Positions 51,980 through 59,821 of a DNA stretch of 64,000 bases are shown one piece after another (position 1 is the first letter of the stretch; each line of letters starts with the position of its first letter). Made by a program: the position numbers and the translations under genes. Source of the stretch: Hymenobacter arizonensis (GTDB taxonomy: Bacteria > Bacteroidota > Bacteroidia > Cytophagales > Hymenobacteraceae); contig NZ_FOXS01000003.1 of the NCBI RefSeq assembly GCF_900115775.1, positions 496,001 to 560,000 on the forward strand, in the 5' to 3' direction. Under the pieces are notes generated by a model. It was not told where the DNA came from. It saw only the letters and a program-made list of their open reading frames with translations, and searched no databases.

Positions 51980-54706
51980 ATGGAAACCCCAGCCGGCCCT
52001 GAAGACGTCGCCAACTTCGTTTTCACAACTGAAGTCCGCCCGTGGCGCAAGCAACTAAAAGAGTATGCTCGCCAAAACCGTCGCCAGTCCACCAAGGCCG
52101 AGGAAGAATTATGGCAAGCACTACGCGGGTTCAAACTGGGCGCCAGGTTTCGCCGCCAGCACGCCATCGGCTTTTTCATTGTTGATTTTATCTGCGTAAC
52201 AGCCAGCATTACCATTGAGCTCGATGGCGAAATTCATGCCACTCCCGAGCAGGCCGAATACGACGCCGGCCGTACCTTCACGCTAAAGGAATTAGGATAC
52301 CGCGAACTGCGTTTCACCAACCAGCAAGTGCTAAGAAGCTTGGACGAAGTCCTAGCTACCATCGCCCAAAATCTGAAAGCCGAAAATCCAGAACAGCCGT
52401 CTGGCTCCCCCTCTTTTTTGGAGAGGGGGCCGGGGGGTGAGGTTACCCCGAACACCATGCCCACAACCCTTACTACCGCCAAACCCGACCTGCTGCCCGC
52501 CGCCCGCCAGGCTCTGAAACGGTACTACGGCTACGACAACTTCCGCCCCATGCAGGGCGAAATCATCCAGCACATTCTGGCTGGTAAAGACACCGTTGTG
52601 CTCATGCCCACGGGCGGTGGCAAATCGGTCTGCTTTCAGATTCCGGCGGTGGTGTCGGAGGGAACATGCATCGTCGTGTCGCCCCTCATCGCCCTGATGA
52701 AGGACCAGGTAGAGGCCCTGAAAGCCAACGGTATTGCGGCGGCTTACATCAACAGCAGCGTGGGCCAGAGCGAGGCCAACGACATTGCCCGCGCCGCCGT
52801 GGGTGGCTACCTCAAGCTGCTCTACGTTTCGCCGGAGAAGCTGCTTTCCGACGGCTTTTTACAGTTTCTGACGCGGGTTAACATCAGCCTGTTTGCCATC
52901 GACGAGGCGCACTGTATTTCGAGCTGGGGCCACGATTTTCGGCCCGAATACACCCAACTGGGCCAGCTGCGGACGCACTTCCCCAGCACGCCCATCATAG
53001 CCCTCACAGCCACGGCCGACCGCCTCACGCAGCGCGACATCAAAACCCAGCTCAACCTGCACGAGCCCAAGGTGTTCCTGTCCAGTTTCGACCGGCCCAA
53101 CATCAACATGCTCGTGCGCCCTGGGCAGGACCGGGTGGGCTCGGTGCTCGACTACATTACCCGCCACCCGCAGGACCCCGGCATCATCTACTGCCTCTCG
53201 CGCAAAACCTGCGAGACCATTTCGCAGAAGCTAATTGCCAAGGGCATCAAGGCCGCGCACTACCACGCTGGTCTCACGCCGCTGCAGCGCGGCAAGGCTC
53301 AGGAGGCCTTCCTGCAGGATGATATCCAGGTGATTGTGGCTACCATAGCCTTTGGCATGGGCATCGATAAGAGCAACGTGCGCTGGGTGATGCACTATAA
53401 TTTGCCCAAAAACATCGAGGGCTACTACCAGGAAATCGGCCGGGCCGGGCGCGATGGGGCGCCGTCCACAGCCATCCTGTTCTACAGCTTTGCCGACGTG
53501 ATGCAGATGCGCGAGATGGTGACCAAGGACGTGCCCGCGCGCCAGGCCCAGCTCAACACCGCTAAGCTCGAGCGTATGCAGCAATTTGCGGAAGCCGCTT
53601 CCTGCCGCCGCAAAATCCTGCTCAACTACTTCTCCGAAACCCTGGGCGAAGACTGCGGCAACTGCGACATTTGCCGCAACCCGCCCACCACGTTCGACGG
53701 CACCCTCATTGCCCAAAAAGCCCTCTCGGCCGTGTTCCGCAGCCGCGAGCGGGTGGCCATCAACCTGCTGATTGACATCCTGCGCGGCATGCGCAACCAG
53801 GCCGTGCTTCAGGGTGGCTACGACCAAATCAAGACCTACGGCGCCGGTAACGACCTGCCCTACCTCGATTGGTACAGCTACATCCACCAGATGCTGAACG
53901 ACGGCCTGTTCTACATCGCCTACGAGGAAGGCTACGCCCTGAAAATCACCGAGCGCGGCCATCAGGTGCTCAAAGGCCAACTCGCCCTGCCGCTCAAGAA
54001 ATTCCAGCCCGCCGAGAAAGCCGAAAAATCCACCCGCGCCAGCAAGAAAGCCGCGGCCACCACGGCCACCATCGGCACCCCCGAAGCGCAGCTGTTCGAC
54101 AAGCTCCGCAAGCTGCGCAAGGCCATTGCCGACGAGCAAGGCGTGCCGCCCTACGTGGTGTTCTCCGATGCCACGCTGCAGGAAATGGCGGCCGAGCGCC
54201 CCGTGAGCCGCGTGGGCATGCTGGGCATTTCGGGTGTGGGCATGAAGAAGTTCGAGACCTACGGCGAGGCGTTTATCAAGCTGATTCTCGAGCACGGCGG
54301 CGGCCAGTACGTGCCTTCCGATTCCGATAATATGTTCAACGAACCGCGCCCGCGCCTTGCCGCCGCGGCCAATAAGGCTCCTGTTGCCGACAAGCCCGTG
54401 AGTGACTCGGAAGACGCGACCATCCATTTTCACCAGATGGGCCTGACTCCGGAGGATATCTCCGAGCGCCGCGGCCTAGCCCTGAGCACCGTGAAAACGC
54501 ACCTCTACAATGCCTACGCCAAGGGCCGCGAGCTGCGCATTCATGACTTTTGCACTGATGTAGAACTGGCAGAAATCTTCACCGCCCGCGCTCAACTCGG
54601 CGGCGACCCCACCTTGCGTGACCTTTTCGACCACCTGCGCGAGAAGTACGATTACTTCCAGCTGCGAATGGCGGCGCTGTATCACAAGCGGTTGCGGGGG
54701 CAGTAG
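51980..54706 (+). CDS. recQ: RecQ helicase with in-frame N-terminal DUF559 nuclease-like domain
   Basis: A continuous 908-codon frame. Residues 1-135 are a DUF559 (Vsr-like endonuclease) domain: LKEYARQNRRQSTKAEEELW, GFKLGARFRRQHAIGFFIVD and ITIELDGEIH, with FIVDFIC...ELDG as active-site Asp/Asp region. Residues about 139-156 (SGSPSFLERGPGGEVTPN) are encoded by repeat 52404-52443. The RecQ part starts at Met160 (ATG 52457, MPTTLTTAKPDLLPAARQAL): Walker A MPTGGGKSVCFQIPA, DEAH box AIDEAHCISSWGHDFRPEY, QxxGRxGRDG motif (YYQEIGRAGRDGAPS), zinc Cys set (SCRRKILLNYF...CGNCDIC), winged helix and an HRDC domain (about 700-770). Whether translation starts at 51980 (fusion) or 52457 (normal 749-aa RecQ) is not decided by sequence; both are plausible. 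Confidence 0.85.
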   Translation: METPAGPEDVANFVFTTEVRPWRKQLKEYARQNRRQSTKAEEELWQALRGFKLGARFRRQHAIGFFIVDFICVTASITIELDGEIHATPEQAEYDAGRTFTLKELGYRELRFTNQQVLRSLDEVLATIAQNLKAENPEQPSGSPSFLERGPGGEVTPNTMPTTLTTAKPDLLPAARQALKRYYGYDNFRPMQGEIIQHILAGKDTVVLMPTGGGKSVCFQIPAVVSEGTCIVVSPLIALMKDQVEALKANGIAAAYINSSVGQSEANDIARAAVGGYLKLLYVSPEKLLSDGFLQFLTRVNISLFAIDEAHCISSWGHDFRPEYTQLGQLRTHFPSTPIIALTATADRLTQRDIKTQLNLHEPKVFLSSFDRPNINMLVRPGQDRVGSVLDYITRHPQDPGIIYCLSRKTCETISQKLIAKGIKAAHYHAGLTPLQRGKAQEAFLQDDIQVIVATIAFGMGIDKSNVRWVMHYNLPKNIEGYYQEIGRAGRDGAPSTAILFYSFADVMQMREMVTKDVPARQAQLNTAKLERMQQFAEAASCRRKILLNYFSETLGEDCGNCDICRNPPTTFDGTLIAQKALSAVFRSRERVAINLLIDILRGMRNQAVLQGGYDQIKTYGAGNDLPYLDWYSYIHQMLNDGLFYIAYEEGYALKITERGHQVLKGQLALPLKKFQPAEKAEKSTRASKKAAATTATIGTPEAQLFDKLRKLRKAIADEQGVPPYVVFSDATLQEMAAERPVSRVGMLGISGVGMKKFETYGEAFIKLILEHGGGQYVPSDSDNMFNEPRPRLAAAANKAPVADKPVSDSEDATIHFHQMGLTPEDISERRGLALSTVKTHLYNAYAKGRELRIHDFCTDVELAEIFTARAQLGGDPTLRDLFDHLREKYDYFQLRMAALYHKRLRGQ
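52404..52443 (+). repeat. Family E repeat translated within the DUF559-RecQ frame
   Basis: Same orientation as 51910-51949, with TTTTTT replacing CCGCGG in the loop. It contains no stop in the reading frame used and encodes SPSFLERGPGGE. Confidence 0.88.
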
Positions 54707-54707
54707 A

Positions 54708-55391
54708 ATGAAAGCCGTTTCGTTGATTACGTTAATAATCTTTGTGGTCGCTTCTTCATGTTCAGAAAGCAAACCGGCAGATAAGGTCGCTATTAACAAA
54801 ACCCCAATGCAACTAAAAGAAGCAGAGATGCCTATTGACACTTCTGCTTCTTTTCAGATTGAAACCCATTGGGTGACACCTGATAGTTTGTTTGATTTTA
54901 ATACACTTCTAAAGGCGGGAGAGGATACCCTTCAGTTGGTTGCTTGTCAGAAATACTTAATAGAGCCGTTTGGACCGACTGAAACCCAGTCGCAATTGCA
55001 GTCTAGCTTATTGAAAGGGTTTTCTATGAAAACCAAATACATAAAAGAGGATAACAGAACATTTCCATTTGTGACGCTTAGCAAGGGAAATAACAGGTTA
55101 CTATTATACTTTGCAACTGACCCAGAAGAGCTTGTTCAAAGCAACATTATGAAGGGTGAGATTAATGACAGTAGCGTGATTTTTACCAATGGTGTCAGAA
55201 TAGGAATGAGTACTGGTGACTTCTATAATCAATTTTTTAAAGTCTTTCCGTTAGCATTACAGCACAGATACAAAACCGTTGTATTTGACTACTGTGTTGA
55301 TGACATCAAGCATATTTACGACTTCAAAAACGATAAGCTCACGTCTGTGAGATTTAGTCACCCCAATGCCGGCTGGAATCTTGAGTATTAG
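54708..55391 (+). CDS. AT-rich lipoprotein of unknown function
   Basis: A 227-aa protein starting MKAVSLITLIIFVVASSCSE, a lipoprotein signal with Cys at about 18. No domain is recognised. The middle has alternating polar/hydrophobic strands. The gene begins one base after the recQ stop (TAG-A-ATG) but its codon use is much more AT-rich than recQ, so it may be a recent acquisition behind recQ. An upstream start inside recQ (54618) is unlikely given the signal peptide. Confidence 0.65.
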   Translation: MKAVSLITLIIFVVASSCSESKPADKVAINKTPMQLKEAEMPIDTSASFQIETHWVTPDSLFDFNTLLKAGEDTLQLVACQKYLIEPFGPTETQSQLQSSLLKGFSMKTKYIKEDNRTFPFVTLSKGNNRLLLYFATDPEELVQSNIMKGEINDSSVIFTNGVRIGMSTGDFYNQFFKVFPLALQHRYKTVVFDYCVDDIKHIYDFKNDKLTSVRFSHPNAGWNLEY

Positions 55392-55688
55392 ACCATCGTA
55401 AGCGATGCATCACCTCTTCTTTGCTGTTTTAGAACTCGTTATTGCAACTTCACGAGCTTAGCTAGTCCCTTAGTCTAAGTAGCCGCTTATTCCCAGATAG
55501 GGGTATCTAACGCAGCATGATTGGCCTCAAAACATGAAAATAGGAGCCTCTCAGCAAATACCTCAACGCTAAAGTGGTGGGCAGAAAAATATTAGCTAAG
55601 TGAATTAGTAACTTCGCGCTTGCGTTGCTAACTTCACCAGCCGAATCCGCGTTGAAACCAACGCCATTCCCGGCTGCTGCCTCCTCCG

Positions 55689-56522
55689 ATGATTAATACC
55701 AACCTCAAGTTTTGCCGGCGCGAGCTAGCCCTCACGCAGGCCCAGATGGCCGACAAGCTCGGCATCAAACGCTCCCTGGTCGGCGCCTACGAAGAAGGCC
55801 GCGCCGAGCCCCGCCTCGCCACCCTCGTCAACATGGCCCGGCTGTTCGGCATCACGCTCGACCAGCTCGTTACCACCGACTTTAGCAAGCGCAAGAACGC
55901 CAAAGCCATTGGTGCCATGCGCGCCCAGGAGCCCGCTGCTGCAGGCACCGATACCGACGACGACACCGACCCACCCACGACGCCCGCCGGCGGCAAGCTC
56001 CGCATCCTGGCCCTGACCGTGGACAAGGACCAGAACGAAAACATTGAGCTGGTGCCACAAAAAGCTGCGGCCGGCTACCTCAACGGCTACGCTGACCCCG
56101 AGTACCTGGAGGTGCTGCCCAAGTTCCGGCTGCCCATGCTCTCGCAAACCGGCACCTACCGCGCCTTCGAAATTGCCGGTGATTCCATGCTGCCCATAGC
56201 AAGCGGCACGGTCATCGTGGGTCGCTACGTCGAGGACTGGGCCACCATCAAGGACGGTACGCCGTGCGTGGTGGTGAGCAGCAAGGAAGGCATCGTGTTC
56301 AAGCGCGTGTTCAACAAGCTGCGCTCGGGTGCCATGTTCGTGCTGCACTCCGACAACCCTCAGTTCTCGCCTTACGACATCAACGTCGACGACGTGGTGG
56401 AAATATGGGAAGCTAAAAGCTACATCAGCAGCACGTTCCCCATCGCTGAGCTGTCGCTGGAGCGCGTGGCCAGCCTCGTGCTCGACTTGCAGCAGCAAGT
56501 AGCCTTGCTGAAGAAAGCGTAG
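55689..56522 (+). CDS. XRE-family regulator with S24/LexA-like peptidase domain
   Basis: A 277-aa repressor of cI/LexA architecture. The N-terminal HTH (INTNLKFCRRELALTQAQMA, KLGIKRSLVGAYEEGRAEPR) binds DNA; a Thr/Asp/Pro-rich linker follows. The C-terminal S24 domain has Ser166 in IAGDSMLPI and Lys205 in KEGIVFKRV, the catalytic dyad for autocleavage. It does not have a clear Ala-Gly cleavage site, so cleavage is possible but unproven. Probably a stress or development regulator; targets unknown. The upstream region of about 300 bp (55392-55688) has no gene. Confidence 0.88.
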   Translation: MINTNLKFCRRELALTQAQMADKLGIKRSLVGAYEEGRAEPRLATLVNMARLFGITLDQLVTTDFSKRKNAKAIGAMRAQEPAAAGTDTDDDTDPPTTPAGGKLRILALTVDKDQNENIELVPQKAAAGYLNGYADPEYLEVLPKFRLPMLSQTGTYRAFEIAGDSMLPIASGTVIVGRYVEDWATIKDGTPCVVVSSKEGIVFKRVFNKLRSGAMFVLHSDNPQFSPYDINVDDVVEIWEAKSYISSTFPIAELSLERVASLVLDLQQQVALLKKA

Positions 56523-56732
56523 CAAGACTGCGGGTTTTGCGGCTCGCCGCGAACCAGAGGTTGGCCTAATTTGCCCGGCACTCTGTAACAGTTTCGAAGC
56601 ATCCACCTGTCTGTATTGCCTCTAACAGCGAAGCCCTTCCGCAGCATCGGGAGGGCTTCGTCGTTTGGGGTCATTAACTAAGGGAGGCGCAACCGCGTAT
56701 GCGAAGCACGACCACCTTTTTGCTTTCGCTCT

Positions 56733-57455
56733 ATGCTCAAATACATTTCCGCCGCCGACCGCCACCACGCCGCCCCAGCCGCTTGGCTCAGCAGCTACTT
56801 CCTGTTTTCGTTTGCCGATTACTTTGACAGCGACAACATGCACTTTGGCCCGTTGCGGGTCTTCAATGACGACAACGTAGCGCCCCAGTCCGGCTTTCCG
56901 CAGCACCCGCACTCGGAAATGGAAATTGTGACGCTGGTGCTCGAAGGCGAAGTCACGCACCAAGACACGATGGGCAACAAAACGACCATCAAAGAAGGGG
57001 AAGTGCAACGCATGACAGCCGGCACCGGCATGGCCCACTCCGAATTCAACCGGCAGGACAAGCCTTTGCACCTGTATCAGCTTTGGTTTATGCCCGGTCA
57101 GAAAGGGTTGGCCCCCAGCTACGAACAAAAAGACCTGGGCTTTACCAGCGGCAACAAAAACGAATTGGTGCCGCTCGTGACCGGCCAGAAAGTGCTGGAA
57201 GACGTGGTGTACATGAATTCCAACAGCACGGTTTACTGGTCGAACCTCAACGAGGACAATGAAATCTCGTTCAGGACCTTTCCCATCCGGCTCACCTTCA
57301 TTTACGTGAAAGAAGGCGTCATTTTCGTCAACGGCACAGAGCTTGGCCCCAACGACCAGGCCCGCATGACAAATGACGACGTGGTGCACATTCGCGCCGC
57401 CAAGGATTCGCAGTTTATCCTGATTGACTTGCCCGCATCGGAAGCCAACTACTAG
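56733..57455 (+). CDS. Pirin family protein
   Basis: A 240-aa bicupin. The first cupin contains the metal-binding set FPQHPHSEMEIVTLVLEGEV (His, His, Glu) and a later MAHSEFN (His). The second cupin is degenerate as in YhhW-type pirins. Family roles include quercetinase activity and gene regulation; the role here is unknown. The start MLKYISAADRHHAAPAAWLS is family-like. Confidence 0.88.
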   Translation: MLKYISAADRHHAAPAAWLSSYFLFSFADYFDSDNMHFGPLRVFNDDNVAPQSGFPQHPHSEMEIVTLVLEGEVTHQDTMGNKTTIKEGEVQRMTAGTGMAHSEFNRQDKPLHLYQLWFMPGQKGLAPSYEQKDLGFTSGNKNELVPLVTGQKVLEDVVYMNSNSTVYWSNLNEDNEISFRTFPIRLTFIYVKEGVIFVNGTELGPNDQARMTNDDVVHIRAAKDSQFILIDLPASEANY

Positions 57456-57481
57456 GGCGGTTGCCAACCGCGGAAACAGCT

Positions 57482-57560
57482 AAGTAGCGCGAACTTTGTA
57501 GTTCGCGTCCCAGAACGAGCTAGTGGCGCGGGGACGCGAACTACAAAGTTCGCGCTACTT
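57482..57560. repeat. Palindromic repeat, family C, 29-bp perfect arms
   Basis: AAGTAGCGCGAACTTTGTAG... at 57482-57510 is exactly complementary to 57532-57560, with a 21-nt loop. It lies between the pirin gene and the next, convergent gene, just upstream of a strong terminator hairpin. Confidence 0.88.
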
Positions 57561-57571
57561 CCTAGCCGCTG

Positions 57572-57629
57572 CTGCCGCTACCAAAAAGACCCGCCTCTGA
57601 GCAGAGGCGGGTCTTTTTGGTAGCGGCAG
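57572..57629. terminator. Strong bidirectional terminator
   Basis: A 27-bp perfect stem (CTGCCGCTACCAAAAAGACC...) with a 4-nt loop between convergent genes. Runs of A and T inside the stem give a U-tract in either direction. Confidence 0.9.
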
Positions 57630-57635
57630 TGTTTT

Positions 57636-58541
57636 TTAGAAGTTATAAGAAGCGCCCGCCGAGTAGCCCGTCGACTTGCCGATGTTGCGGCCGGCCACAT
57701 AGGTGCTGACGCCAAACACCACGCCTATGCCGTTGGCCAGGGGCCGATAAATGCTGCCGCCAAGGCGAATGAAGTTGACGCGGGTGGCGGGAAAAAAGCC
57801 ATTGAAGCCTTGCTGCGAAATGTCGGTGCCGCCGTTGGATTCTTGGAAGGAAGCGAAGCCTTCGAGGTAGGTTTTCGGGCCGGCGTAGCCCACCTTGGCC
57901 TCGCCCACTAGGGCGTGGGGCACTTGGCCCGTGCGCAGGCTGTAGCCCACCTGGCCGGTGGCAAACACGCCGGAACTGGTTTTGAGGTGGGCCACGCCCG
58001 CGGCTGAGTACTTGGTAGCGCGGTTGCCAATGGCGATGATGTAGCCGTAACCGGTGTTGGTTTGGTAGTCGCTAACCGGGGTACTGAAGCTGGCCACGCC
58101 CAGCAAATCGAGAACGCTGGTGCCAATTTCGCGGCTGTAAGTCTTGAACTTAAGCAGCGCCGTGAGGTCTTGCAGGCCCTGTCGCACGTTGGTGTAGCCT
58201 TGCGTGGAGAAGAGGTTGTTCAGGTCGTTGATAACCGTGCCCGGGGCTCGGCCCTTCGACTGAATGTAGGGCAGGCTGACCACGGCGTCAACCTTGTCGC
58301 TGAGGCCGTAGGTGCCGTAGAGGTTCAGCGAGTTTACGCGCACTTCCTGGAAGATGGGTACGCCGTCAATCTTATCGGGGGCGAGGAACACCGACTGGTA
58401 GCTTTCCGTGGTGCCCGACACCACCACCGAGCCGTGGCCTTTGCCCGCCATGAAGCCGCTTACCAGGCTCTGGGCTTGTGCCACGGACGTCACACCGGCC
58501 ATAAACAAAGTGGTGAAAACCAAGGCGGAGAAGTTTCGCAT
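57636..58541 (-). CDS. Exported outer-membrane beta-barrel-like protein
   Basis: A 301-aa protein with a signal peptide (MRNFSALVFTTLFMAGVTSVA...AQAQ) and many alternating-residue strands (LNLYGTYGLSDKVDAVVSLP, YIIAIGNRATKY), ending in ...GASYNF with the terminal Phe typical of outer-membrane barrels. It resembles transporters of the FadL/MetA-pathway or DUF3187-type barrels; a specific match is not claimed. The start at 58541 is chosen by the signal peptide. Confidence 0.68.
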   Translation of the reverse strand: MRNFSALVFTTLFMAGVTSVAQAQSLVSGFMAGKGHGSVVVSGTTESYQSVFLAPDKIDGVPIFQEVRVNSLNLYGTYGLSDKVDAVVSLPYIQSKGRAPGTVINDLNNLFSTQGYTNVRQGLQDLTALLKFKTYSREIGTSVLDLLGVASFSTPVSDYQTNTGYGYIIAIGNRATKYSAAGVAHLKTSSGVFATGQVGYSLRTGQVPHALVGEAKVGYAGPKTYLEGFASFQESNGGTDISQQGFNGFFPATRVNFIRLGGSIYRPLANGIGVVFGVSTYVAGRNIGKSTGYSAGASYNF

Positions 58542-58752
58542 AAAAAAGGGAATAGGGTAAAGCAAAGAGTCTGAAAACGCTGTGCGCCAGGTAACCAATG
58601 GGCTGCCTGAATTGTGGTTACGATGCAATTTACGGCGATGTTTAACGCTTCGGATTTACCTTAGCGGAATCCAAGGGGCTTTGAAATACGTTTGTTTTCA
58701 GTGATTTGAGACGAATACACGGATAAGCACGACAAAGCCAACTTTTTGCACG

Positions 58753-59748
58753 ATGAAAAAAAATTACAAATTAATGATTGCCTTAGGGCTTAGCTTGTTT
58801 GCGGCGGGAGGGTGTGCCAAAAACACCGAAGTAGACCCGTCCATCACCAACATTGCGGTGTCGAACCCCGACTTTCAAACCCTGGAGGATGCAGCCGTGC
58901 GTGGAAACGTGGCCATCCTGCTGGGCAACTCAAATCCCGGCGACCCCGAGGGGAAGTTCACCGTGTTTGCGCCTACCAATTCGGCCTTTGCCCGGCTGGG
59001 GCTGAACTCGGCCCAGGACCTGACGGTGCTGCAGCAGCCGTTTCTGCGCAACACCCTGTTTTACCACGTATTCAACGGCACGCTGCCCGGCGTTGCCCTC
59101 ACGCCCAACAGCGTGTCGCCCTCCGCACTGGGGCCGCAACGGCGCATCATTCGGCGGGCCGATAACAGCTTGTATGTAAACGGTTCCAAAATTCTGGGTA
59201 CCGACGTGCGCGCCTCCAATGGCCTGATTCACCCCATCGATAAGGTGCTGCTGGCCACTGGCGCCGACGTGCTGAACTCGGCACTGGCCTTGCAAAAAGG
59301 CGACGTATTCGTGCAGCCCGAGTTAACTTATCTGGTAGAGGCGGTGCTGTACACCAACCTGGCCGGGGCCCTCGCGGGCTCGCCGGGAGGTGCGCCGCTC
59401 ACTGTTTTTGCGCCTACCGACCAAGCGTTTAAAAATCTGGGCACGATGCTAGGAGTACCGCTCAACCAGCCCAGCGACATCCGCAAACTGCCCGAAGCCA
59501 CGGTCAGGGCAGTGCTGCTCAACCACGTGGTGGGCGGCACGCAGGGCGGCAAGTTCACCAGCGAGCTTCCGGAAAATGCCGTGGTGGCGTCGGCCGGCGG
59601 TGCCCCAGTGGCTTTGGGGGCCTTTACCAACGGCGTACTCACGGTGAGGGGCAACGGCAACGGTACCAATACAGCCAACATGGTTATTCCCGACGTGCAG
59701 TGCACCAACGGCGTGGTGCACGTCATCGACCGAGTGCTATTGCCGTAA
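58753..59748 (+). CDS. Fasciclin (FAS1) domain lipoprotein, two domains
   Basis: A 331-aa lipoprotein (MKKNYKLMIALGLSLFAAGG, lipobox Cys at about 21). Two FAS1 domains are visible: residues about 36-170 (FTVFAPTNSAFARLG, GSKILGTDVRASNGLIHPID) and about 185-330 (LTVFAPTDQAFKNLG, VQCTNGVVHVIDRVLLP). FAS1 proteins mediate adhesion, and this one probably sits on the cell surface. The gene is transcribed alone. Confidence 0.93.
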   Translation: MKKNYKLMIALGLSLFAAGGCAKNTEVDPSITNIAVSNPDFQTLEDAAVRGNVAILLGNSNPGDPEGKFTVFAPTNSAFARLGLNSAQDLTVLQQPFLRNTLFYHVFNGTLPGVALTPNSVSPSALGPQRRIIRRADNSLYVNGSKILGTDVRASNGLIHPIDKVLLATGADVLNSALALQKGDVFVQPELTYLVEAVLYTNLAGALAGSPGGAPLTVFAPTDQAFKNLGTMLGVPLNQPSDIRKLPEATVRAVLLNHVVGGTQGGKFTSELPENAVVASAGGAPVALGAFTNGVLTVRGNGNGTNTANMVIPDVQCTNGVVHVIDRVLLP

Positions 59749-59821
59749 GTCACGCCGTTTTATTGAATTAAGCAGAAGCACAGGCCCCACCCGCATGGGC
59801 AGCAAGGCCACTTTTTAGGTA

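Larger units (their letters stand above)
51910..52443 (+). mobile_element. Putative DUF559 cassette bordered by family E repeats
   Basis: A Vsr-like DUF559 gene (from 51980) lies between direct copies of the family E repeat at 51910-51949 and 52404-52443. The 534-bp unit has the layout of a small mobile cassette: repeat, gene, repeat. The gene's own stop codon is missing; reading continues through the right-hand repeat into recQ. Mobility is inferred from layout only. Confidence 0.45.

Noticed and set aside
53231..54433. 400-codon minus-strand frame
   Set aside because: Antisense to recQ; composition typical of a shadow frame.
55725..57467. Two long minus-strand frames (56606-55725 and 57467-56622)
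   Set aside because: Shadows of the LexA-like and pirin genes.
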